A DNA stretch of 64,000 bases from M3007 sp964621185 (lineage in GTDB: Bacteria > Bacteroidota > Bacteroidia > Chitinophagales > Saprospiraceae). The notes beneath the pieces were generated by a model. It ran no database searches and was not told the DNA's origin. It saw only the letters and a program-made list of their open reading frames with translations. Of the stretch, positions 50,546 through 58,344 are shown in pieces (the first letter of the stretch is position 1; every line of letters starts with the position of its first letter). The position numbers were made by a program, and so were the translations under genes. Where the stretch lies: contig CAZULM010000025.1 in the NCBI GenBank assembly GCA_964621185.1, positions 17,040 to 81,039 on the forward strand. The letters run 5' to 3'.

Positions 50546-53422
50546 ATGTTGAAAAAAGCCTTTGTCTTAATAACTCTTCCATTTTTCTCTCTCATTGCCA
50601 AGGCGCAACCAGATTCTATTGTGGCTGCCCAATATATGGCACAGGCAAACAATTGCATCGAGCGCAACCAGGCAGACAGCGCCCGCATGTTCCATCAAGC
50701 CGCCCTCGGCATATTCAAGAAGAACAACCGGCTCGACTTGTGGATAGATAGCTATATCACGGTTTCATTTGGATGGGCAGACATCATGCAGCGCCCTATA
50801 GAAGCGCTCGACATTTTGGAACAAACGCATAGCCAAGCCTGGAGAAAGCCCGAAAATTTGAAGGAATGGGAGCAAGTTATTCGCGTTCAGATGTACAAGG
50901 GGCATTTCTACCAGTACTACATTTTTGACTATCCCAACGCTATAAAATATTACGAGGAGAGTTTCCAACTATTCGTCAGGCAACTGGGCGAAGAAAATGA
51001 CAAGATTGCCAACTATATTTACCATCAGTTGGGCAACCTGTACACCCGCTTGGGCGATTATTCACGCGCCGAAGCCTTACTCCAACGAGGCATTACATAC
51101 GGTCAGCAACATAATAAGCCCGAAATTGGCCGTTACGGCGATTTGGCCATCGCATTGATTGATTTGGGGAAGAACAAGGAAGCGCTGGATGTAATCAGTC
51201 AAGGATTGAAGGTGCCTAATGCTACCCTTGGCACCAGGATAACCGCGCGGTTGAGCGAGGCAAGGGCATGGCTCAATCTGGGCAATTTATTTGCTGCTTT
51301 AAAATCGTTAAACGCGGTCAGCACTTTGGTCGCACAATTGCCGTCTGAGGAAGAACAAGCGTATTATTTGGCAGGATATCACGCCGTGGCTGCAACTGTC
51401 CAGGATGCTTTAGGCAATAATGCCGCAGCATTGCGGCATTTTCAAGATGTAATCAAAAACGAAGCAATTGCGCAAAGAACCACATTCTGTCGAGAAGTTG
51501 CCAAAGCCCATTCCGCTTTGGGCGATTTTTTCTTGCGGCAGAAAAAAGTCGCAGCCGCCTTGCATGAATACCAATTGGCATTACAATGCGTCTTGAAAAC
51601 ATTTAACCCAACAAAAGACGACCAAAACCCAGAAGCGGCCATATTTATTACAGAAAACGCGATAATTGAAGCCTTGTTGGGTAAAGCCAAAGCTTTTTTC
51701 GCCCTTGGACGGCTCGAAAATGCCCTCGCCTGCTATGAGCTTATCCCCGTAGTAGAAGCCAAGCTCCGCGCCACACATGCCTATGAATCCTCCTCCCTGT
51801 TGGCACTGAGCGAAAGCAGGATACGCTTCGACCAATCCATTTCTATCGCCTGGCTTTTGTACGAACGCAGTAATGGCAACCGCAGCTTTGCAGATCGCGC
51901 ATTTCGCCTCACAGAACAGGCAAGGGGCATGTTGCTGCTGCAAAGCCTTGCGCAAGCGCAAGCAAATTACCAACTTCCGGAACCTGTCCGCCGGCGTGAA
52001 TCGGGCCTGAAGGTGAAATTAGCTTGGTACGAACACGAAATCGCGACCGAAGAAGAAAATGGCACAGAAGGCAATGCTCAACGCCTCGCCCAGCTAAAAA
52101 AGGAGCTTTTCGACCTCAAACAGGAAGACGAAAAATTCAAGGCAGAGCTCCGGCAAAACTTCCCCGACTACGCGGCGCTTTCCGACGAAATACAGTTCCT
52201 GGAATCGGGTGGCGTACCTTCCCTCTTGCGCGAAGGCCAAGCCCTGATAGATTATTACCTCACCGCCGACGAAGCCTATGTTTTTGCCTTCGATAAGAAA
52301 GGCAATTTCTCCTGGCGCAAGGCGGCGCTGCCTTCCGGTTTCCGGGAAGCCGTAGCCCAATTCGCCGATTACCTGGCAAAAGGCAATGAAGAGGACAAAG
52401 ATGGCGCTTCTAATTTCCGCAAGCACGCCAGCATTTGGTACGAGCTGCTGCTGGCGCCCGAGCTGAAGCGCATGATGCCGCAATCGGGCAGCTTGGTCAT
52501 CATCCCCGACGATGCGCTGGTATTCGTGCCATTCGAAGTGCTGCTGCGCCAGCCTGCGCCCACGGGCAACTGGCGCGACCTGCCCTGGCTCTTAGCCGAT
52601 TACAACACCGGCTATGCCTACTCTGCCACCTTGCTGAAAATGCAGCAGGTCATCAGCGACAAACACCGGGAGCGCAAGGAAGCCACACGCTATGTTTTTG
52701 GCGGGTTTGCGCCAAGTTATTCCGCCACAGGGCTTTACAAGCTTACCAGCACCGAATCTATGGTGAACAGCGCCCAAAAGCTGCTGGGCGGGAAAACCTG
52801 GTGCGGCGCCCAGGCCAATGAGGCTAGGTTTAAGGACATCGCCCCGCAATGCCGCCTGCTCTTGCTGGCCATGCACGGGCTTGCAGATGCCGAAAACCCC
52901 GAGCTGTCGCGCCTGCTGTTCGGCGACCCCCTGCCCGATTCCTTAGAAAACGACAACGTGCTGTATGCCAGCGAACTGCAAATCATGCAGCTTCAAGCCG
53001 ATCTGGCCGTCCTCAGCGCCTGCCACTCGGGTTTTGGAAAGCTGCAAAAAGGGGAGGGGGTGTTTAGCCTCGCGCGGGCATTCGCGCGCGCAGGCGTACC
53101 GGCCACCATCATGAGCATGTGGCTGCTCCATGAAAACACCGCTGGCCCGTTAGTGCAGGCATTCCTGCAATACCTTCAGGCAGGCAAAACCAAAGACGAA
53201 GCGCTGCGCCTCGCCAAACTGGATTTCCTGAAAAACGACCAGAACTTTGAGATGTCTCACCCGTTTTATTGGGGGGGCGTACTGGCGAGCGGCGATATGT
53301 GCACGCTGGACATTCAGCGCAAAACCCTGGGGTGGTGGTGGCTGGCCATCGGCATCGCTGCGCTGGCGGGAGCTTGGCTGGTGTTCCAAAAAACTCGTCA
53401 ACAATCGAATCGAGCAGTATGA
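50546..53422 (+). CDS. TPR-CHAT caspase-like protein with membrane anchor
   Basis: This 958-residue protein has a signal-like N-terminus (KAFVLITLPFFSLIAKAQ). A TPR array covers about residues 30-470 (YIYHQLGNLYTRLGDYSRAE, YHAVAATVQDALGNNAAALR), then a charged coiled coil (RLAQLKKELFDLKQEDEKFK). The CHAT domain is at about residues 600-905. The caspase-type dyad is present: His777 in LLLAMHGLADAENPELS and Cys826 in LAVLSACHSGFGKLQKGEGV. A membrane helix closes it (WWLAIGIAALAGAWLVF). CHAT proteases act in regulated cleavage, in some defence systems after a trigger. Here the domain order places the protease outside the cytoplasm or at the membrane. Confidence 0.9.
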   Translation: MLKKAFVLITLPFFSLIAKAQPDSIVAAQYMAQANNCIERNQADSARMFHQAALGIFKKNNRLDLWIDSYITVSFGWADIMQRPIEALDILEQTHSQAWRKPENLKEWEQVIRVQMYKGHFYQYYIFDYPNAIKYYEESFQLFVRQLGEENDKIANYIYHQLGNLYTRLGDYSRAEALLQRGITYGQQHNKPEIGRYGDLAIALIDLGKNKEALDVISQGLKVPNATLGTRITARLSEARAWLNLGNLFAALKSLNAVSTLVAQLPSEEEQAYYLAGYHAVAATVQDALGNNAAALRHFQDVIKNEAIAQRTTFCREVAKAHSALGDFFLRQKKVAAALHEYQLALQCVLKTFNPTKDDQNPEAAIFITENAIIEALLGKAKAFFALGRLENALACYELIPVVEAKLRATHAYESSSLLALSESRIRFDQSISIAWLLYERSNGNRSFADRAFRLTEQARGMLLLQSLAQAQANYQLPEPVRRRESGLKVKLAWYEHEIATEEENGTEGNAQRLAQLKKELFDLKQEDEKFKAELRQNFPDYAALSDEIQFLESGGVPSLLREGQALIDYYLTADEAYVFAFDKKGNFSWRKAALPSGFREAVAQFADYLAKGNEEDKDGASNFRKHASIWYELLLAPELKRMMPQSGSLVIIPDDALVFVPFEVLLRQPAPTGNWRDLPWLLADYNTGYAYSATLLKMQQVISDKHRERKEATRYVFGGFAPSYSATGLYKLTSTESMVNSAQKLLGGKTWCGAQANEARFKDIAPQCRLLLLAMHGLADAENPELSRLLFGDPLPDSLENDNVLYASELQIMQLQADLAVLSACHSGFGKLQKGEGVFSLARAFARAGVPATIMSMWLLHENTAGPLVQAFLQYLQAGKTKDEALRLAKLDFLKNDQNFEMSHPFYWGGVLASGDMCTLDIQRKTLGWWWLAIGIAALAGAWLVFQKTRQQSNRAV

Positions 53423-53501
53423 AGAAAGGATGTGCCAGCAACCTGAGCTTTAATTAAAATTCCTACATTGGCCGCAAATTCTATCAGCAAAAACCCTGTA
53501 C

Positions 53502-54449
53502 ATGCGATTTGCCAACTTACTCCCGGTAGCCATTGCGCTGCTAAGTGCCTTTCCAACGTCCCTGCACGCACAAGCCGACACCGTCAAAATCGGCGCCTTC
53601 ATCAGCGACATTTTCGACATCAACCTCAGCGACAAAAGCTTCAGTGCCCAATTTTGGGTATGGTTCAACTACAAGAACGAGGAACTGAAACCACTTGAAA
53701 CCCTGGAAGTCACCAATGCCAAGGAAGTAGAGTCCAGCCTGGATTTTGTGGAGCCCAAAAACGGCATCTTTTGGGCCGGGAAAAAAGTGAAGGCCGTGGT
53801 CAAAAAAGACTGGGATATCCGGAAATTCCCCTTCGACTCCCAAACCATGCGCATCGAACTGGAAGACAGCAACAGCGACATCGAGTCTTTGGTGTATGTG
53901 GCAGATACGGAGAACACCAAATTAGACCCGGAGTTCGTACTCCCGAACTGGACTATTGAGCACTTCGCACTTGTCGCCGGGACAAAAAAATACGCCACCT
54001 CGTATGGAGACCCCGCGCTTTCCGGCGGCAGCAGCGAATACCCGCATGCTGAGATCGTGCTTCAGGTGAAGCGCCATAGCTGGGGTTTGTTTTTTTCCCT
54101 GTTCACGGGCATGTACGTCGCGTTCTTCATCTCATCGCTGGTGTTCCTGATCGACCCGATTGATGTTGATCCCAGGTTCGGCCTGTCGGTCGGCGGTTTG
54201 TTCGCGGCTGTGGGCAATAAGTACATCGTGGATTCCATACTGCCGCAATCTACAACCTTCACGCTGGTGGACAAACTGCACATCGTCACCTATGTTTTCC
54301 TGCTGCTTTGTATCGTGCTTTCGGTAATCTCGCTGCGTCTTTGGAAAACGGATCGGGAAAAGCAGTCGGCGCGTTTTGACAGAAGGGCATATCGGTGGAT
54401 TGTTTCGGCGTATGTGTTGGTAAATGGGTTGTTGATTTGGATGGCTTAA
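53502..54449 (+). CDS. prokaryotic pentameric ligand-gated ion channel homologue
   Basis: This 315-residue protein has a signal (LLPVAIALLSAFPTSLHAQ). The extracellular beta domain carries the family hallmark KKDWDIRKFPFDSQTMRIEL at about residues 101-120; prokaryotic members lack the two Cys of the Cys-loop. Four membrane helices follow: M1 WGLFFSLFTGMYVAFFISSL, M2 RFGLSVGGLFAAVGNKYIVD, the M2-M3 link LPQSTTFTLVDKL, M3 VTYVFLLLCIVLSVISLRL, and M4 WIVSAYVLVNGLLIWMA. It likely forms a ligand-gated channel in the inner membrane. Its stop overlaps the convergent AbiEii stop. Confidence 0.85.
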   Translation: MRFANLLPVAIALLSAFPTSLHAQADTVKIGAFISDIFDINLSDKSFSAQFWVWFNYKNEELKPLETLEVTNAKEVESSLDFVEPKNGIFWAGKKVKAVVKKDWDIRKFPFDSQTMRIELEDSNSDIESLVYVADTENTKLDPEFVLPNWTIEHFALVAGTKKYATSYGDPALSGGSSEYPHAEIVLQVKRHSWGLFFSLFTGMYVAFFISSLVFLIDPIDVDPRFGLSVGGLFAAVGNKYIVDSILPQSTTFTLVDKLHIVTYVFLLLCIVLSVISLRLWKTDREKQSARFDRRAYRWIVSAYVLVNGLLIWMA

Positions 54450-55078
54450 AAAATCTTCTCAGGATAAGCAGTCGCCTCTAGCAGTCTTTTTTTAACAGCC
54501 GAAAAAGGCACCTGTTTTTTAAGCATAGGCTTTTCAATCCCAAAATCTATATCTTCAAACCAAGTAACACCCTTTATTGGAATGATAGTATTGGAATTAC
54601 TATATTTGGTTTCGTAGGCTATAAGTAACTCTTGTAAAGAATGAAATTCAAGTAAGAAGTACAAATCATAAAAATCTTTCTGTCGGTTACCGCTACGAGC
54701 TATGGCATTGAGTTTCATGGCACCAATATCATGTAAAGAAGCAAGCGATAACCCCGCTTCTTGAACCAGTGGTTTAACCAACGGGTAAGCATGGGTCAAA
54801 AAATCAATTTTGACGTTTTTGACAAAGCCTTTAAGGGTGTTCGTTTCGACATAATCAGTAAAAAAGCCATATTTTTCCGAGAGATGGGACTCAATTCGTT
54901 GGTTTTCAAAAGGCCGCATTGAAAAAAAATCAAGGTCAATGGAAAGCCGATGGTTAATTTGTAAAGCCAAAGCGGTTCCTCCTACGAGAAAAAAATCCTC
55001 AAAAAAGGCATCTTGCTGTATTTGATGCAACAAGTTAAACGTTTCCGGAAGAATGATGTCTGGATCTTTGTGGATCAT
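54446..55078 (-). CDS. AbiEii-type nucleotidyltransferase toxin
   Basis: This 210-residue protein is of the AbiEii/AbiGii type, a DNA polymerase-beta-like nucleotidyltransferase. The active-site motif is FFLVGGTALALQINHRLSID with LDFFS next (GGT...DLDF). A later Lys/Asp motif is LHDIGAMKLNAIARSGNRQK, then DFYDLYFL. In type IV toxin-antitoxin and abortive-infection systems such enzymes modify tRNA or other targets. It overlaps the upstream small gene by 44 bp. The A/T-rich, Lys/Phe-rich composition differs from the GC-richer neighbours and suggests recent transfer. Confidence 0.85.
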   Translation of the reverse strand: MIHKDPDIILPETFNLLHQIQQDAFFEDFFLVGGTALALQINHRLSIDLDFFSMRPFENQRIESHLSEKYGFFTDYVETNTLKGFVKNVKIDFLTHAYPLVKPLVQEAGLSLASLHDIGAMKLNAIARSGNRQKDFYDLYFLLEFHSLQELLIAYETKYSNSNTIIPIKGVTWFEDIDFGIEKPMLKKQVPFSAVKKRLLEATAYPEKIF

Positions 55079-55331
55079 GTATAAAACCGGATTGGAGGAA
55101 AATAGGCGTAAAATTCTTGTGTTTTTTATCGAGACGGGTACTTTTTTGAGCAGTATCTAATATTTTTTCAACACCATAAAAATCAACTATTTCCTGCCAT
55201 TCAGTAGCGTTGCCTCGCTCAATCACCCGTTCAATGACAACAGTTGCCATACTGTTATAGTCAAAATGCGCCCTTTCATACTCCCAGAGCAGGTGGGGCC
55301 GGATCTTTGGTTTTTTTTTAATGACAGACAC
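55035..55331 (-). CDS. putative AbiE-pair antitoxin (DUF6922-like)
   Basis: This protein has 98 residues from a GTG at 55331; a TTG at 55346 is in frame but sits in the -7 element. The sequence RPHLLWEYERAHFDYNSM, then VVIERVIERGNATEWQEIVD and FYGVEKILDTAQKSTRLDKK, fits the small Bacteroidota protein (DUF6922-like, from memory) coded before AbiEii nucleotidyltransferases. The C-terminus (FIHDPQRSRHHSSGNV) lies in the 44-bp overlap and does not resemble the usual ending, so a frameshift near the junction is possible. Confidence 0.7.
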   Translation of the reverse strand: MSVIKKKPKIRPHLLWEYERAHFDYNSMATVVIERVIERGNATEWQEIVDFYGVEKILDTAQKSTRLDKKHKNFTPIFLQSGFIHDPQRSRHHSSGNV

Positions 55332-55343
55332 TAGATTTTCTTT

Positions 55344-55351
55344 CAAAGATA
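55344..55351 (-). promoter_or_regulatory. -7 element (TATCTTTG) for the AbiE pair
   Basis: On the minus strand TATCTTTG fits TAnnTTTG and lies 12 bp before the GTG start at 55331, so the leader is very short. Confidence 0.45.
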
Positions 55352-55367
55352 CCGAAAAAGAACCAAT

Positions 55368-55472
55368 TATACTGTGATTAAAGTGATTTGTATGATTTGA
55401 GTGATTAAAAACATCTGATTTTCAAATGATTATGCGATCGAGATTTTCACAACCACTTTGCGTTGACTATAA
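55368..55472 (+). repeat. 105-bp dispersed element, subfamily 2, copy 2
   Basis: It starts TATACTGTGATTAAAGTGAT and ends CGTTGACTATAA. It fills the gap between the AbiE promoter and the stop codon (55477) of the ATP-synthase-associated gene. Confidence 0.9.
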
Positions 55473-55476
55473 TCGA

Positions 55477-55857
55477 CTATCGCCTTGCCAGCTTCGTCAT
55501 GAACCACACTTCAAACCCTGTGTAAATCACATAGCAAAGCAAAAAAATCGCCACAAACCACTCATTAACAGGGTTAGACACCTTTTGATACAAGAACAGC
55601 CAGCCCACCGCCAGCACCATTTTGCCAAATACGGATACCGATACCAAATTGGTGAAGGCATGTTTGTTCTTGGCCCCAGCGGCACTGGCCCCGGCAAAGT
55701 ACAGGCCAATACAAACCACGATGAACAAACCGATGGTCGCCATCGCAAATTGCCCGTGCGGCTGGGCTTGCGGGGCGTAATAGTGCAGCCCGGCCAACAG
55801 TGCCGCCGTGCCAACCGTGACGATGGATAAGTAGAAGAAAAACGATTTTGTTTGCAT
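55477..55857 (-). CDS. AtpI-like membrane protein of the ATP synthase locus
   Basis: This 126-residue protein has four predicted helices (FFFYLSIVTVGTAALLAGLH, FAMATIGLFIVVCIGLYFAG, VSVFGKMVLAVGWLFLY, FVAIFLLCYVIYTGFEVWFM) and a basic tail. In Bacteroidota a small protein of this kind sits between atpZ and atpB and is probably an assembly factor of the F0 part. It follows the AtpZ-like gene by 19 bp. The expected atpB does not follow; the element at 55368 and the AbiE pair do. Confidence 0.7.
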   Translation of the reverse strand: MQTKSFFFYLSIVTVGTAALLAGLHYYAPQAQPHGQFAMATIGLFIVVCIGLYFAGASAAGAKNKHAFTNLVSVSVFGKMVLAVGWLFLYQKVSNPVNEWFVAIFLLCYVIYTGFEVWFMTKLARR

Positions 55858-55876
55858 ATAAAAACAAAAGGCCGCC

Positions 55877-56116
55877 TCAGTCTTTCATTAATTGCTTGTA
55901 AATCAAGTAGAAGGCCGCAAACAGGAAAAAGATGGTCAGGAACACCGCGAACAAAGGCCGTTCCAAGCCCATTTTTGCGTCGAGCCACCTACCGATAAAC
56001 GCACCCGCCAAACAAGCGCCCAACAATTCTAACGCCATGCCGCTGTATTTGGCAGTGGCTTTAATTGCTGACTTCCTGTTTTCCTCCGGCGACTTTTTCG
56101 GCTGCTGCTGCTGCAT
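55877..56116 (-). CDS. atpZ: AtpZ/AtpI family protein
   Basis: This 79-residue protein starts at the ATG at 56116; a TTG frame from 56137 is longer. A basic N-terminus is followed by two helices typical of AtpZ (LELLGACLAGAFIGRWLDAK, then FAVFLTIFFLFAAFYLIYKQ). AtpZ helps F-type ATP synthase assembly and may aid magnesium or calcium handling. Its start lies 56 bp inside the end of the bactofilin gene in another frame. Confidence 0.82.
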   Translation of the reverse strand: MQQQQPKKSPEENRKSAIKATAKYSGMALELLGACLAGAFIGRWLDAKMGLERPLFAVFLTIFFLFAAFYLIYKQLMKD

Positions 56117-56537
56117 CGTTCGTGGATTTTCCGTCAAAATGCTTTACGGCGCCATTGGAATTGCCCAAATCCATTTTGCAGGATACATTGAAGCGGGCGC
56201 CGCTCTGCACCAACAGTTTGTTCGTGCTGATCTCGCCCTCTACTTCTGCCGTTTCCCGGATATTCAGCAGCTCCGACACGCTCAACTTGCCTTTGAAGCG
56301 GCCTTCGATCACGGCGTTCTGGCAGCGGATCTCGCCGTCCACAACGCCTGTTGGGCCGATAATTACTTTTGAATCGCAACTGAGCTTGCCTTTTATGGTG
56401 CCATCCACGCGGAGGTCGTTTTCACAGCGCAGCGTACCTTCAACAACGGTTCCTTTTACGAGCGCATTGAGTGCGCCCGGGGCAGCGATGCCGCTGCTTT
56501 TTTTGGAGTCTTCGGACTCTTTTGAACTTCCAAACAT
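56061..56537 (-). CDS. bactofilin
   Basis: This 158-residue bactofilin (polymer-forming cytoskeletal protein) has the beta-helix core at about residues 25-125: GTVVEGTLRCENDLRVDGTI, GKLSCDSKVIIGPTGVVDGE, AVIEGRFKGKLSVSELLNIR. Disordered, charged ends flank it, as is normal. Bactofilins polymerise without nucleotides and scaffold envelope proteins. The Ala/Lys-rich C-terminus (NDAAAAAEKVAGGKQEVSN) is coded by the same bases as the AtpZ N-terminus. Confidence 0.93.
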   Translation of the reverse strand: MFGSSKESEDSKKSSGIAAPGALNALVKGTVVEGTLRCENDLRVDGTIKGKLSCDSKVIIGPTGVVDGEIRCQNAVIEGRFKGKLSVSELLNIRETAEVEGEISTNKLLVQSGARFNVSCKMDLGNSNGAVKHFDGKSTNDAAAAAEKVAGGKQEVSN

Positions 56538-56946
56538 AACTTTTTCGGTTTTGAAAACGAATAACGCAGATCAGGATATTGGGATAAGGGATTAAACATC
56601 AAGGTGTTTGATGAAAAAAGGCAGGGAAAACGCCTTATAGAGGGAGACAAAAATGAAAAAGATTCCTGGTGCATCCAAACATTCCAGCTTTTTTTTTGCC
56701 CGATAGCTCCAGCGAAGGCGGGTTGCTCTTTCTCAAATACCAATGCTGGCAATACCCCGGAGCTATCAAGCCTAAGATTTCCCCTAACATTAAACCCTCC
56801 CTGGTTATTTGAGCCAGAGAGGGTTTTTATTATTCCTAAAGGAAATGAGTGGTTTGCGAAAATATCAGGAATTAAATCATTTAAAATCAATGTGATCCAT
56901 CCTCAAAATCTTGCAAATCCCTATAATCCTGGTATAGCTTCGGCGA
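56538..56946. other. bactofilin-PorP intergenic region
   Basis: This 409-bp gap has no supported protein gene. It contains a plus-strand structured block ending in a terminator (56702-56830) and A/T-rich sequence on both sides. Frames on either strand across it are low in coding character. Confidence 0.6.
56702..56830 (+). ncRNA. candidate structured RNA with its own terminator
   Basis: GATAGCTCC (56702-56710) pairs perfectly with GGAGCTATC (56759-56767), enclosing a possible inner CCAGC/GCTGG stem. A terminator follows: AACCCTCCCTGG (56793-56804) with CCAGAGAGGGTT (56814-56825), then TTTTTATT. No plus-strand gene lies near, so the RNA would stand alone. No known family was recognised; it could also be a relic of a dispersed repeat. 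Confidence 0.3.
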
Positions 56947-57993
56947 TTAGAAATTCGGGCAGTAAACGCCGCGGCGCTCTGGGCCGCAGATTTTGTACAC
57001 CAGCGAAAACTCGAACGAGCCATTGCCGTTCGTAGCCGGGAACAGGCTCGAAGTGTTGATATCGTAGCTGAATCCGATGTTGAACTGCTCGTAATCGAAG
57101 CGGGTGCTGACGATAACGGCATCCATCAGTTTCTTGTCGGCCAGGCGGTTGGCTAAGCGTGCCCACAGGCCAAACTGGAACGATTGGTTGTAGCGGCGGC
57201 TGTTGCCCAGCAGGAATTTGAAGGAGTTGCCCAAATTCACCTGCCAGGATGGCCCTTGGAAGAAGGTTACAACGCCTGGGGAAAGTCCAAATTTCTGCGC
57301 GGTCATAAACTCGCCACCTGCGTGGAAAGTAAATTTGCTGTACAGCGGGATATTGGCGTTCTCGAACGACTGGTTGGCGCGGTTCAAGTGGCTGAAGGCG
57401 CCGCCAAAATAGAAGTTGGCATCTTCGTTCAACACGCTGAACCACAGCGCGCCGGCAGAGATGTCCATGAACAGGAAGCTCGGGTCGAGGATCACTTCGC
57501 CGGGTATGCTGCCGTCGAACTGGCCGTTGCCGTTGTTCTGGCTTGGCCACTGGAGGTTGTAGCTCTTGATGCTGCGGTTGCTCACGCCCACGTCGGCGCC
57601 CAGCACGAGGTAGTGCGCTTTTTTGCGGTAGCCGCCCATTTTCTTGGCATAGGAACCGGAAAGCCGCGCCTGGATGGTCGCGAATTCGGAAGCGCCGGCT
57701 TTGTCGCCCCAAAGGGTGCCACCCACGCCGAAATAGTCGTAGCGGCCAACAGCCACCTTCTGGTCGTAGCTGGCAGAATAGGTGTTATAGGCGTTGTTCT
57801 TGAGGATGGAAGCCCATTGGTTCCGGTAGTTCACCACCATGCGGTGGTTGCAATTCATAACGCCCGTCATGGCGGGGTTAAGGTTGAGGGGGCTTTGATA
57901 GAACTGGGAAAAGTGGATGTCTTGGGCATTTGCAGAAAGCGCCGCCAGCATCACAACGCACAGCGTAAAAATGTGTAGAATTGTTTTTTTCAT
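56947..57993 (-). CDS. PorP/SprF-family T9SS membrane protein
   Basis: This 348-residue protein starts at 57993 with MKKTILHIFTLCVVMLAALS. The family signature directly follows: AQDIHFSQFYQSPLNLNPAM, TGVMNCNHRMVVNYRNQWAS. Barrel strands run through the rest (YDYFGVGGTLWGDKAG, FYFGGAFSHLNRANQSF) with the Gly-rich end YDINTSSLFPATNGNGSFEF. PorP/SprF proteins accompany gliding-motility or T9SS type B cargo. It usually follows a type B cargo gene, but none is here. A minus-strand -7-like TAATTTTG lies at 58132-58139. Confidence 0.93.
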   Translation of the reverse strand: MKKTILHIFTLCVVMLAALSANAQDIHFSQFYQSPLNLNPAMTGVMNCNHRMVVNYRNQWASILKNNAYNTYSASYDQKVAVGRYDYFGVGGTLWGDKAGASEFATIQARLSGSYAKKMGGYRKKAHYLVLGADVGVSNRSIKSYNLQWPSQNNGNGQFDGSIPGEVILDPSFLFMDISAGALWFSVLNEDANFYFGGAFSHLNRANQSFENANIPLYSKFTFHAGGEFMTAQKFGLSPGVVTFFQGPSWQVNLGNSFKFLLGNSRRYNQSFQFGLWARLANRLADKKLMDAVIVSTRFDYEQFNIGFSYDINTSSLFPATNGNGSFEFSLVYKICGPERRGVYCPNF

Positions 57994-58344
57994 AAGACAG
58001 ACGAACCGTTGTGGTTTGGTTGAAAAACTGCACAGAAAATTAGGCAAAATGCCCGGTCAATATATGGCTTGGGTGGCGAAGGTAAGTTTTTCCAAATTCC
58101 CTGCTACCTTTCACCCGAAATTTTAACGCGACAAAATTAAAGTGTGACAAAAACGCGCCACATTTCAAACCTATTTTGTCCTTTTGGTTAAGGTTTCTGC
58201 ACGTAAGACAATTTAACTTTCAAAAACGCTGCCTGCTTGCACCAATTGCTTGTCAACTTCCATTCCGATCAATTTTATTGCTGGGGTTAAAAAATCGTAT
58301 TTATTTTGCTGCTGTTATTGTCCTCATCATTAAAATTGAATTTC
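57994..58344. other. divergent control region, PorP / PorT-like genes
   Basis: This 351-bp gap has no gene. It includes a minus-strand TAATTTTG (58132-58139), 139 bp upstream of the PorP start. No clear plus-strand element was fixed. Confidence 0.5.

Noticed and set aside
56456..56890. 144-codon minus-strand frame between PorP and bactofilin
   Set aside because: It crosses the structured block and terminator and overlaps the bactofilin start; the peptide has no domain.
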